Origin: Azolla pinnata
Lineage: Eukaryota; Streptophyta; Polypodiopsida; Salviniales; Salviniaceae
DNA: 37,909 nt
NCBI GenBank assembly: GCA_037176905.1
Contig: JBBBWG010013890.1
Location: 21,394-59,302, forward strand
Direction of reading: 5' to 3'
The notes under the pieces: model-generated
Told to the model about the DNA's origin: nothing
What the model saw: only the letters and a program-made list of their open reading frames with translations
The model's database searches: none
Shown here: positions 11,634 through 21,809 of the stretch, piece by piece
How positions within the stretch are numbered: the first letter of the stretch is position 1
Layout of the letters: the number at the start of each line of letters is the position of its first letter
Position numbers and translations under genes: made by a program

Positions 11634-14597
11634 TTAAAGGCCTACACCCAGAAAATCGATAAAATTTGGCTGACAATTTTGCTGCTCTTTCTTAGCAGGA
11701 GTTTTGACTGTACTCGGCCTGTGCGCGTTGACCACATGGAAGCTCAGAAGTCCATGTGGTCGGATGTGATTGGGTTGAACTACTCTTGGCATCGAAGTTC
11801 TGTTGGGATGGTAACTGTTCTCGTCGCTGCTCTCAACATAGTGGTATTTATCTCTCTCCATCCTGGTGAATTGATCCCCATTTCTTCTCCTCGTCAACAT
11901 GAGGGCGCCTGCCGAAACACCATCTCTGAGAGATGAACTCATTCCTTTCTTGTTCTGACAACAGTTTGCTGTTACAAACGAGAGCATCTCTCTAAGGTGC
12001 GTCAACAGTTTCGTGATTCTCACTTTCCTTTTATGTTTTTTTTTTTACAAAGTCAGAGAAATAAAGATGAGCTGTGTAACATTGTTAAACTACTAATGAT
12101 GAATGACACATGGGCAATATGGANNNNNNNNNNNNNNNNNNNNNNNNNNNNNNNNNNNNNNNNNNNNNNNNNNNNNNNNNNNNNNNNNNNNNNNNNNNNN
12201 NNNNNNNNNNNNNNNNNNNNNNNAGGTGCGGCTCGATTGCAAATGTACAACAAACATGGTTAATGTTACATGACAACTTGTTTGGAAGGAGTGCGTGTCT
12301 GTGAAAGAAGGTATGTTATGTATCTATGTATAGATGTTTTTCTGCATATTATTATCAAAAGCATGCCATATTTCAAAATAGCAAAGCAAAGTTTGGTTAT
12401 GGACTTGCCTCCAAGCTGAGCGCCGCAACTCGGCTCAGTGAGTGGAAGGTAGTTGGATGAAACGAGTGGCCTCGATTTGTCTCGCAGTCTCCTGGCCATG
12501 ATCACATGCCAATGGTTTTTGACAGCATTGTCGGTCCTTCCAGGGAAGAGCCTGGCGATGGTGGCCCATTTGTTACCATGGAAGCGGTGTGCCCCAAGCA
12601 GCCTCTCCTCTTCCTCCTCCGTGAACGGCTTCCTGTTGATCCTCGGATCGAGCTGGTTAAACCATCTCAACCTACAACTTTTGCCTGCAATTGTTTGTGC
12701 ACTGTCTTTCTCATGTGGAGGATGCTGCAATTTGCATTGAACTCAAATCCATGGAAATAAGCAGGGCATACATGTCTGACATTTTCTATATGATTACCAA
12801 TGCATCCATCCCTGGGTCTAATTTCTGATCTTTATAAAGAGATTGTTGATGCATGCATGACCATCATACCATGATGAAGGTAATCAGCCAAAAGGTACCA
12901 GACCATTTGGATTTTGCACTAGGGTTTTAATTACTTCATCAATTCGAAATCATCAGCACGTGCAAAGAAGTAACTTGACAATGTATCCCTAGCTTGATTA
13001 CACTTGGTTTTGGCCACCGGGGTTTTATTCATCGAAGTGAAATCTAGTGTGTTTTGCATGACCAAAGTGATGAAGGTAACAGCCAGCACAATCTGATCAG
13101 GGCATGCCCTGTTGGACATTCTGTATTTGTCGCAGAGCCTACAACACTGGAGATGATTTAGCAGACTCTGTATACCGGAAGAGTCTCACAGTGTTGCCTG
13201 AATAAGCTCATCGCTTTGCTCTAGCATCTAGTAAGAGCTTTTTGGCTGTGTGAACATGAGGAAGGAAAGCATGCTATGGGCAACGAACAAAAACCTGTGC
13301 AAATGGCATCTGATTCTCGGTAATTGGAAGTAAGATAGCAGTTCCTATGACCAGAAATATGAGTCTAACATGATGCACATAAACTTTAGATTTGGAATGA
13401 CTTGGGTAATTGATTGTTAATTCTGCAGATTGGAAACCTTAAACCCTATCTGGTTGCATCCATTCCAGATTATGGTGGTCTAGGTTGTCATAGACCCTTC
13501 TAAAGAGATCAAGGAGGAGATCTAAGTATCCTGTAATACGGTGATTCGGATTACAACTACAGTTGCTGATCATGGGTGAGGGAGCTTTACAATGTCGTGT
13601 GTAGTGCCATGATTCTCTGATTCTAATACCCCTTAACCTGTTCTAATCAACCCATGTAATCGAGGTTCTGAGATTCTATCCTCGAAACAAATGCAGATTC
13701 TATTACCCCTTGCCTGTTCAAATCAACCCTATGGAATAGTCTGAGGTGGTGGTGAGATTCTATCCTCCAATTAATGTATGATGTTGAGATTCCTGAGATT
13801 CTGTTACCCTTGCTTGTTCATACATCAATCGATACATCGTGTTGAGGTTCAGAGATGCCGTCTCCACACATACGTGACATTTTGAGGTTCTGAGATTCTA
13901 TTCCTACCTTGTTCATATCAATACATGGTACAGACATGTATCTACTTCTCTACTCCAAAGCACGTCAATCCATGGCCCTCAAATGTGTGGCATTCTGGCT
14001 ATGGAAAAAGAATCTTATATGTATATCTCCGATCTTAGAGGAGGAGAAGAGGATCTTAGTATAGATTCTCTGATCTTAGTGGTTGCAAGAATGGGAATCT
14101 TATATATATATATGTGTATTCTTTGATCTTGCAGAGGAGGAGAAGAGGACACCTGATCTGCCCTGGAGCTTCTCTGCGATCAGGTTCCAGTTCTGGGGCC
14201 CATGCTCCGCCACAATCTCTCTGAGCTTATCATCTTCTGATGGCCGCCAATGGCCTCTGGGACAATGCTGGAGCTTGCTGCTCGCCTGAGCACAGGCAGG
14301 CTTCTCCCTGCTCCTGGAACCGCCGGAATCATCGCCTCCACAGCCCATCGCATTGCTCGCCTCCTCGTCGCTGATGGTGCTCTTAGCACCGCCAGCAGTA
14401 CTAGATTCCTCTTCCTGTTCGAGGAAGCATCTGGGGTAGCTGGGGCCATGGGTGGGCAGCAGCAGCAGCGGTGGCGGAAGCCAATCCGTGGGTTCTACGA
14501 GTTGTTGGGTCATTAAGAGATTGTCGGATCGGTGGAGGAATAATCGAGGGTCGGTGACAAGATCAAACGGAGCTGCTGCCACAGCCGTCGGGTCCAT
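11634..14597 (-). CDS. R2R3-MYB transcription factor, subgroup 21-like (MYB52/56/105/117 type)
   Basis: This is a DNA-binding regulator acting in the nucleus. Exon 1 (14597-14153, 148 codons) has a Ser/Pro/Gly-rich N-terminus, then R2 opening [18 protein letters not shown] and running to [15 protein letters not shown]. Exon 2 starts at 12684 with [17 protein letters not shown] and then R3 ([36 protein letters not shown]), the hallmark sequence of subgroup 21. Intron 1 (12685-14152) is GT-AG, phase 1. The last exon, about 11968-11634, ends with FIDFLGVGL before TAA, a terminal motif I associate with this subgroup. The exon 2/3 junction is uncertain: a phase-compatible pairing is a GC donor at 12409 with an acceptor before 11968, giving 351 residues, but that intron contains an assembly gap. 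If intron 2 is not spliced this way, exon 2 runs to a stop at 12266. ATG 14597 is the first in-frame ATG after a GAA-rich leader. Target genes are unknown. Confidence 0.78.
12124..12223. other. Assembly gap (100 N)
   Basis: Exactly 100 N bases, a conventional placeholder length, so the true missing length is unknown. It falls in the predicted second intron of the MYB gene and could hide part of an exon. Confidence 0.99.
13610..13935. repeat. Degenerate ~75-bp tandem repeat in MYB intron 1
   Basis: Four loose copies share the words GAGATTCTAT, TACCCCTTGCCTGTTCA and ATCAA, spaced about 70-90 bp apart. It is intronic and non-coding, and diverged enough that unit borders are approximate. Confidence 0.6.
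14007..14150. repeat. Direct duplication beside the MYB exon-1 donor
   Basis: The block AATCTTATAT...GATCTT..AGAGGAGGAGAAGAGGA occurs twice, at about 14011 and 14096 (85 bp apart). The second copy ends at the exon 1 splice donor (exon boundary 14153). The copies are intronic. The block carries the first bases of the intron but not the exon side, so no second working donor is created. Confidence 0.6.
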
Positions 14598-14603
14598 CTC
14601 CTG

Positions 14604-15000
14604 CAATCTTCTTCTTCTTCTTCTTTAGGTTCTTCTTCAGATTCTTCTTCTGTCTTCAGATTCTTCAGATTCTTCTTCGGATTCTTCTTCTATCTTCAGA
14701 TTCTTCAGATTCTTCTTCTATCCTCAGATTCTTCAGATTCTTCTTCTATCTTCAGATTCTTCTTCGGATTCTTCTTCTTCTTCTTCTGCTTCGTCAGATT
14801 CTTCTTCTTCTTCTTCTTCTTCTTCTTCTTCTTCTTCTGCTTAGTCAGATTCTTCTTCTTCTTCTTCTTCTTCCTCTGCTTCGTCAGATTCTTCTTCTTC
14901 TTCTTCTTCTTCTTCAGATTCTTCTTCTTCTTCTGCTTCTTCTTCAGATTCTTCTTCTTCTCTTCAGATTCTTCTATCTTCGCATTCTTGTGCTGCTGCT
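14604..15000. repeat. TTC-rich tract (GAA-rich on the MYB sense strand)
   Basis: Nearly 400 bp are composed of TTC triplets broken by AGA, GGA, TATC and TGC words (for example CAGATTCTTCTTC). It lies immediately upstream of the MYB start codon and so forms its leader or core promoter. Low-complexity frames across it are not genes. Confidence 0.92.
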
Positions 15001-15027
15001 TCTCCGCCGACGATCAAGAGAGGAAGA

Positions 15028-15072
15028 ATCAGAAGAAGAAGAAGAAGAAGAAGAAGAAGAAGGAGAAGATGG
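15028..15072. repeat. (GAA)n tract, opposite polarity to the preceding TTC tract
   Basis: About fourteen AGA/GAA triplets on the + strand follow the TTC tract after about 30 bp. The two tracts are therefore inverted relative to each other and could pair as a GAA.TTC stem. Confidence 0.9.
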
Positions 15073-15432
15073 TGGTGATGATGATGACTGTGAGGTGGAA
15101 TTCAGAGGAATGGAAGCAGCATTTTGGGCGCAGGAATTGGTTACGATGAATTGATTGATCAGGATCGATGGGAAGAAGATGATGGATTCGATTCGATGGA
15201 TCGAATTGGGAGGCATGATCTGATCTGATCCGTTACCGGGCGGTCTCGCATTGATTGACGAGGGTTTTCAAAAATTCTGGGAAATTCGGATTCAAAACCG
15301 GCAGGCGTTCCTGCGAATCCTTGGGCATGGCATCATATACGCACCGTATATTGCAAATCGTCCACGTATACGTATGCCCTTATGTATAAAATCCAGAGGT
15401 ATAATGCGTATGTATGTGTGTATGTGTGCAAT

Positions 15433-15800
15433 GTACGAGGAGGATGTATGTAGGCATACACCGTATGTACGTATGCATGAGATGGATGTATACAGGTATA
15501 CCGTATGTACGTATCCATGAGATGGGCCGTATGCATGCATGCATGTACGAGATGGATGTATGTAGGTATACCGTATGTATGTATGCATGTACGAGATGGA
15601 TGCATATAGGTATACCGTATGTATGCATGCATGTACGAGTTGGATGTATGTAGGTATACCATATGTATGTATGCATGTACGAGATGGATGTTTATAGGTA
15701 TACCGTATGTATGTATGTAGGAGATGGATGTGTATAGGTATATCGTATGTATGCAAGTACGAGATGGATGTGTATAAGTATACCGTATTATGTGATGTCT
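15433..15800. repeat. 44-bp minisatellite rich in TATG/CATG words
   Basis: The unit contains CGAGATGGATG followed by GTAGGTATACCGTATG and then GTATGCATGTA. CGAG words at 15548, 15592 and 15636 confirm a 44-bp period. Outer copies vary in length. It is flanked directly by the 42-bp array below, with which it shares the GAGATGG core, so the two arrays are probably related. Confidence 0.9.
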
Positions 15801-15805
15801 GCTTG

Positions 15806-16057
15806 TATGAGATGGGTGTACATACGTATGATGTAATTGTATGAATGTATGAGACGGGTGTACATATGTATGATGTAATTGTATGAATGTATGAGATGGG
15901 TGTACATATGTATGATGCAATTGTATGAATGCATGAGATGGGTGTACATATGTATGATGTAATTGTATGAATGTATGAGATGGGTGTACATACGTATGAT
16001 GTAATTGTATGAATGTATGAGATGGAATGTGCGTTGTGTATGATGTAAATGTATGCA
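15806..16057. repeat. 42-bp minisatellite, five good copies plus one degenerate
   Basis: Copies begin at 15806, 15848, 15890, 15932 and 15974, each opening TATGAGATGGGTGTACATA (or CATGAG/GACGGG variants) and ending TGTATGAATG. A sixth, altered copy starts at 16016. Because 42 is a multiple of three and the unit lacks stops on the minus strand in two frames, open frames of more than 240 codons appear across it. Their Ser-Tyr-Ile-His-Thr periodicity shows they are repeat artefacts. Confidence 0.95.
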
Positions 16058-16092
16058 TGTGTGAGATTAGCGCATGATGTTGTGTAATGCAT

Positions 16093-16974
16093 GATGATCG
16101 AACTCAGGACAATGCACCAAAGTCTGGATGTATGAGATTCACGTATACGTATGATGTGTGCTTGAGGTTCTTGTATATGGAGGATTATGCCTGTGGGTGT
16201 CGAGGTGAAGATGTTGGATTTCAGCTGAGTTTGCTCATGCTTACTTTTGCCTGGGCTTTGCTGGATTGTTAAGGTTCCTTTCTAGAGCTCGACAATCCCA
16301 TCGATGATATCAACACTTTCGATCTATGATTTCCTATCTTGGGCACGGTTGCGGATATGAATTCGTCATTGCATGCATAACTACAATTGATCAGAGACAA
16401 CATCCCCAACATAAGATCCTTTACTTGAGCAGCTGGAGCCCTTCCATGGAAAAGTGATAAATATAGATGTAATCGTTATTTCCATCTACGTGAGTAACAA
16501 CTGTGAACTGATTGTGAGACGGATTCAATGGCTTTTTCCCTCGATCCCATAATGGTTACAAGGGGCTGATTTCAAAAGGATTTGAAGCTATGGATTGAAT
16601 GCTCATTAATCCTACAACAGAAGACACAATTAAGAAAGTGTGTGTTATTATTTCGCCACGATCAAAGACCGAATTTGCGAAATTTTTATAGCCGCAGCTG
16701 CTGCTGCCATTCACGAGATTTGTAAGACAGAAATGGGCCATTTGGACTGCATACAATGTGTTCGATGATCAAATTTATGTAGCCAAGAATCAAATTTGAG
16801 ACGCATTCAGTTGAGGAACACAAAGTTGGAGTTCAAACTTTTGAAAGGATTTCATCACATACAGGTCTGGCTGTTTCAAACAACATATGCAAACTGAACA
16901 AGCTCAGGAATGTACCACTGACGTGGCCCAAGGTTTGAGGGTCTACACTGTCTTCCAATAGACCTGAAATTCTA
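16093..16974. other. Intergenic stretch between minisatellites and the GH3 3' end
   Basis: The GH3 3' UTR must extend into the right-hand part of this region from 16975 downwards. I saw no coding exon, RNA gene or clear polyadenylation signal. Confidence 0.5.
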
Positions 16975-19900
16975 TCAATACTTGTGTCCCGAGCTGATAT
17001 AGTGATGAACTACTGAATCCTGTAGAATCTTCATCAAATCTGGTGATTTGATACACCTAGGTGTTTTGTATTGTACAGGAGATACTCCAGATTCGAGGCT
17101 GTGAAGCATGACCTTTTGGAAAGTTCCTTTCTGTACAACATACAGCCTAAGAGGAGCAATCGTTCCAGCTCGTCTCCCTCGCTGATAAGGATCATTGAAT
17201 GATAGATCTATGTTGTTACAGCATTGTGCCAATATTGAATCCTCAGCAGAACCAACAACATCATCACTGAGCTCCCAAAAGACGGCATAATGCCCTGGTC
17301 TCGAAGAATGGTCAGCATAACCAGTGAAGTCTACTAACCTCATTTTCCCACTCCCCAAGATCTCCGAGGCTTGATTATTCACTTTCAGAAACTCCCTTTC
17401 GTCAGTTTTGTCTGTGTTCAAGCTAAATACTACATTCTTTCGCCTCACAAAAGCAAATTGAGGTGATTCATGGTAAAATCCAGTGATGCGGACAATATCA
17501 CCAAGCCGATATCGATAAAGACCTAAAAAAGAAATAAAAAAAACTAAGTTAGCAACCGAAACATCAAATGAAAAATAAAATACAAGAAACAAAAGTACGA
17601 TTGGTTTTCCTCTGTTCTTCCGAATTCCCCTAAAGTTTTCATTTTAATGCTGTGGACTTCTTTGGTCAAGCGTTGAAAGAGTAGGTATATGTGCTATTAG
17701 TGTGATAACTCAGTCACCTCCAGTCAAACCATTTGAGCAAACATACATTTTTTTTTCACCTCTTCATTCTGCCAATGATCATGAACAGTATTTAGAGAAA
17801 TAAAAAGGCAAACAAAAGTTTTTGAAATTTTTCCTACAAGAGAAAGGTACCATAGATATTTTTCCTACAAAGGAAAGGTACCACACAAATTACCTGCAAC
17901 AGTGGTGACAATGACTTCATATTCTTCACCAATTTGAACACCTGTAATATCAACTGGTAACTCGGTCCCTCCTTTCTGCTCCATAGGAAAAAATTCAAAG
18001 TATGCCGCATCGGGAACCAGTGTAAAAGACACATGCTCAGGTGGAGACTTGGGGTTCAAATTGATACCCACAGTGCATTCAGATGAACCATAGTCACCAC
18101 AAACTAGCGGTATTTTCCCAGCATAGCTTTTCAAGTATGGAACATAAGGTTCCATGGACCCAGTCACAATTGTATGAATATATTTGACATTTGGCCACAG
18201 CCGTTCGATAATACCAGACCACCCCTTCTCACACTCTTCTCTTATTTTTTGAGAAAGTTCAAGATTAGGAGAAAGAAGCACTGTTACATCTTCACGAGCT
18301 GATTCATCAGTGACATGAGCATTACTAAGAGTGCCAGATTGTATATCAATGCATATGTCCTCCCACACCTCTTCCAACATCCTAAAAGCCTCTGTTATCC
18401 CAAAAGCAAGAAATGAGGATATTACTCTAACCTCTTCTGCTCGAATCAATCCACAAAGAAGATGGCAATACATGGACTCTCGCACATTTGATCCTAGTAC
18501 TACACTCATTGGACTTGTCCATTGGGGTAGGCTTTTCGATAGATTCCCGCCACGTAAATGAAGAGAACTTGCCGCTCCAATTCTGAGTCCCTTTTTGGTT
18601 GTGAGAACCTTCCCGGCATAAATGAAGTAGAGAGTCCTGCCCCCATCCGTCATTGGAAATTCACTGAGAGACTCTAAGCCAAAAACAAAAATGCCACCTA
18701 TTGGTTTGAAAAGAGACATAAAGTGGTATGACATAACAAAGACGATCAATGCTGGTAGTGAAATTGAACATCAGTTAACTTCAGAAAAATCTTTGATTTT
18801 CACATCCCCAAACATTTATTGTTCCTACACTCGTGCTCATCTCCACTTGCTCCCCCGCAATACTCAGTCAACACATGCTAGTTATGCATGCATGTCATCA
18901 ATTTGTTCCTTTTCTCTGTAATGGTGTGTTAACAGGGTACTCAATCTATTTAGGGAAACGAAGAAATTTTGGGGGTTTTATTATCAATGCAATACATGCA
19001 CATCGGAGAAACATTGACCTATTTCCTATTGCAATCCCAAAAGAGACAGAGAAAAGGGATCAATCAATCATGCATTGCTCGAAAATCCCACATATGATTG
19101 AAAAAGAAACGACGAATCAATCTCACAAATGCTAAAAGAACCAAGAAGCTTTAATAAAATTGCATGTTTCTTCCACATAACGTTTGAAGAGCAAGTTTGA
19201 TTGACATAAGTGGATGACTTGAACACATACATGCTCGAAATTCACATGCTAATCAAGAAAGGAGGCTGTCCAAGAATATTTTAGGGAAATGAGAAGACTC
19301 GAGACCACTCAGAGAAATGCATAAACCATTTGAGACAATTTCTGCACCTTTCCCCGGACATAATCCAATGCAAAATGCACTGTGAAACCACATTAACCTG
19401 TTAAGAAGTGCATTACTGAGGAGGAATCTTTTTGATGTTATTGCTCGTGACTCTTCAGTTGCAAGGAGAATTTTCGGTTTACCACCAGATGTACCTGAAC
19501 TGGAGCCAGCAGTTTCAAAAATAAAAGGTTAGACATTATTTTTCTCATTGTATGGACATTCACTTTCAATGCTGGATTCCTTTCTAATAATTCGATTTAA
19601 ATTGGTCATACATTTTTTTTGGAAATCTTTTATCCATTTCAGTATGGCTTGGGCTCAGAATTTCTGCGTGATTGACTAGCAGTCATGAGGTTGAGCAAGA
19701 AATTCGGAGAGAAAAGCTAAGTATGAAACCTAACTCCAGATCTGACAATCTTTTCTCATGTTTCTGATGTTTAGTTCAGTCTGGCTGCCGTTTTCTAAGA
19801 AGGAAAAGCTTGGCAGCAATGGATCGCGAACAAAATCTTGCCTTAAGATGAAGCTATGTATCGGATCACAGCACAAGACAGGCGACGAATCTTCTCCATC

Positions 19901-20137
19901 GTCGTCAGCAGCAGAAACAGTCTTCTGAATGAAAGGCTGTATGTCATCATATTCAACGAGAGGAATGGCATCTCGAAAAGAGGGAAGATCGGTGCGTCCA
20001 CAAAGGCTGTGATGGAGGAGGTAAGGGCATGCGGCATTGCGAGAGAGGATGGATCGGAGAAGGGAAGATTGAAGGAAAGCTGCGGAGCAAGCGGAGCATT
20101 CGAACTGTGAGATCAGGTCATCCTTTCCAGCGGCCAT
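16975..20137 (-). CDS. GH3: GH3 acyl-acid amido synthetase (JAR1-like, group I type)
   Basis: GH3 enzymes adenylate an acyl acid such as jasmonate, auxin or a benzoate and transfer it to an amino acid, in the cytosol; the substrate here is not predictable. Exons are 20137-19842, 19499-19398, 18663-17894 and 17522-16975, giving 571 residues (JAR1 has about 575). The three ATP/AMP motifs are intact: SSGTSGG at 99-105, split across introns 1; DYGSSE at 323-328; YRYRLGD at about 392-398. TGSMEPY (about 300), CHLLCGL and GHYAVFWEL are also family signatures. Introns 2 and 3 are GT-AG; intron 1 needs a GC donor (AAG|GCAAGA), and only this restores SSGTSGG. The segment that is ATTNVYR in JAR1 reads AASSLHLR here, so acyl specificity may differ. 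Start ATG 20137 lies inside a tandem repeat. Family is certain; subgroup is tentative. Confidence 0.9.
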
Positions 20138-20235
20138 TTCCGCTCAGAAACCTTGGTAATAGCCATATCAGAATCATCAGCTTCACACCATGATTCATCA
20201 GACCAGAAATCTTTTCTAAGGAATTCAAGGAGAGA

Positions 20236-20367
20236 CTAAACGGAAGGAGCAGAACCTTGATGGAGGCATTTCATGGCGAGCTTACCCGAAAGTAGGATGA
20301 TGATCTCCTGCGGAACGGACAGTTGGAAGATCAGGCGTGAGATCAGGTCATCCTTCCCAGCGGCCAT
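20236..20367 (-). other. Decoy start/uORF, inner repeat copy (43 codons)
   Basis: ATG 20367 opens MAAGKDDLIS, identical to the GH3 N-terminus, then diverges to RLIFQLSVPQEIIILLSG and ends at a TAG (20236-20238). It lies upstream of the GH3 start on the sense strand. It would act as a uORF if the leader extends past it and is not spliced. A good donor (CGG|GTAAGC) inside it and a CCTTAG acceptor 70 nt on could remove its tail. Confidence 0.5.
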
Positions 20368-20466
20368 TTCCGGTCAGAAACCTTGGTACAAACCAGATCG
20401 GAATCATCAGCTTTCGCAACATGATTCATCAGACCAGAAATCTTTTCTAAGGAATTCAAGGAGAGA

Positions 20467-20598
20467 CTAAACGGAAGGAGCAGAACCTTGATGGAGGCAT
20501 TTCATGGCGAGCTTACCCGAAAGTAGGATGATGATCTCCTGCGGAACGGACAGTTGGAAGATCAGGCGTGAGATCAGGTCATCCTTCCCAGCGGCCAT
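20467..20598 (-). other. Decoy start/uORF, outer repeat copy (43 codons)
   Basis: This is the second copy of the same 43-codon frame, 231 bp further upstream, with the same MAAGKDDLIS start, the same internal GTAAGC donor and the same stop position. Together with the inner copy it gives the GH3 leader repeated, near-identical start contexts. Confidence 0.5.
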
Positions 20599-20825
20599 TT
20601 CCGCTCAGAAACCTTGGTAAAAACCAGATCAGAATCATCAGCTTTCGCAACATGATTCATCAGACCAGAAATCTTTTCTACGGAATTCAATGAGAGACTA
20701 AAAGGAAGGAGCAGAACCTTGATGGAGGCATTCGATGGCGAGCTTACCCGAAAGAAGGATGATGATCTCCTGCGGAACGGACATTTGGAAGATCAGGCGA
20801 AGAAGAGAGCGAGCAGATGTGAGAC

Positions 20826-21125
20826 CTTCCGTAGCTCGTTCTTCTGACAGTCTCTCAAGGAATACAAGCAGATTTGGAGAATCAGAGAGCCATGGAATTC
20901 AGATCATCGGAAACCGAGCAAGAAGAGCAATCGGACAAAAGCCTAACTGCTGCAAATCTGGTACGAGTTGAAGATCACATCTTCCGTAGGTCGTTCATCT
21001 GATAATCTGACGGAATACAAGCAGATTTGGAGAATCAGAGAGCAATGGAATTCAGATCATCAGAAATCGAGCAAGAGCAACTCGACAGAAGCCTACCTGC
21101 TGCACATCTTGGTACGAATTTGAAG
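20826..21125. repeat. Two diverged ~153-bp direct repeats
   Basis: The word GGAATACAAGCAGATTTGG recurs at 20859 and 21012. It is followed in both by AATCAGAGAGC and GGAATTCAGATCATC, and preceded by CTTCCGTAG.TCGTTC. No coding content was recognised. It lies just upstream of the GH3 start-region repeat. Confidence 0.8.
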
Positions 21126-21274
21126 CTACCAAGCAGCATCTGTTCGAGGATACTCATTCTAACACGATCTAAAGAGGGAGATTTTCGCCCTCTCGAAGAA
21201 GAGAATCCAAGACCGATGCAGATCGATCGGTGAAGGATGGAAAGCGATCGGTTGTATCCTTCCAGAGCTTGTAT

Positions 21275-21745
21275 CGGTTGTCAATCTTTGCAGATCGCGT
21301 GGGCTACCGCAGGTTTTACATCGATCGATCGGGCTCGATTCTGTCTCTTCCTCCTATCCCATTCATTTGTCGGTCCCTTCGATTCTCATCCATTCTGTTG
21401 TTTGCAAGTTGTGATGCATTTTGTTTTCCAGGTTTTACTGCTTGTGCAAGGTTGTGGATTCCGATAGATCAAATGCTTGTTCAAATCCTGTAGTATAGAT
21501 TGCAACGACCAACGACATAGCTTGCATTGATCATCGTCTTTGCGGATCGAATGGGCTACCAGAGGTTTACATCGATCAATTGGGCTTGTTTACATTGATT
21601 GATTGGGCTTGATTCTGTCTCTTCCTCTGATGCATATGCGATCGGTCCCTTTGATCCTCATCCAATCTGCTTTGTTTGTGGGGTTGTAACACATTTGTTT
21701 CCCGTTAAACTGCTTGTGCAAGGTTATGGGCATCCACAGAACAGA
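21275..21745. repeat. Two diverged ~252-bp direct repeats
   Basis: Words such as GGGCTACC, TTTACATCGATC, GATTCTGTCTCTTCCTC, TCGGTCCCTT and CTGCTTGTGCAAGGTT occur in the same order in both halves (about 21292 and 21544). It is intergenic between the PPR 3' end and the GH3 5' side, and no gene was recognised. Confidence 0.75.
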
Positions 21746-21809
21746 TGAGCAGGTGGATCGTCGAAAGAGTGATTACGGATGTGCATCGCGTTGCTCAAAA
21801 AATGCCCAT

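Larger units (their letters stand above)
20111..20800. repeat. Tandem repeat, ~230-bp unit, duplicating the GH3 start region
   Basis: Three copies begin with GATCAGGTCATCCTT at 20111, 20341 and 20572, so the periods are 230 and 231 bp. Each contains the reverse complement of the GH3 start (MAAGKDDLIS codons), with ATGs at 20137, 20367 and 20598. Only the first copy continues into the GH3 coding exon; the breakpoint lies about 30 nt into the CDS. Copies differ by few bases, so the expansion is recent. Confidence 0.93.

Noticed and set aside
11526-11936. Plus-strand 136-codon frame near the MYB end
   Set aside because: It is antisense to the MYB last exon, which has the recognisable FIDFLGVGL end; the plus frame has no family resemblance.
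14974-15216. Ser-rich minus-strand frame upstream of MYB
   Set aside because: Driven by the GAA tract (read as TTC/TCT on the other strand); no conserved segment and stops separate it from the MYB frame.
15292-16092. Minus-strand open frames of 266 and 241 codons (Ser-Tyr-Ile-His-Thr repeats)
   Set aside because: They are translations of the 42- and 44-bp minisatellites; several frames are open at once and none has family resemblance.
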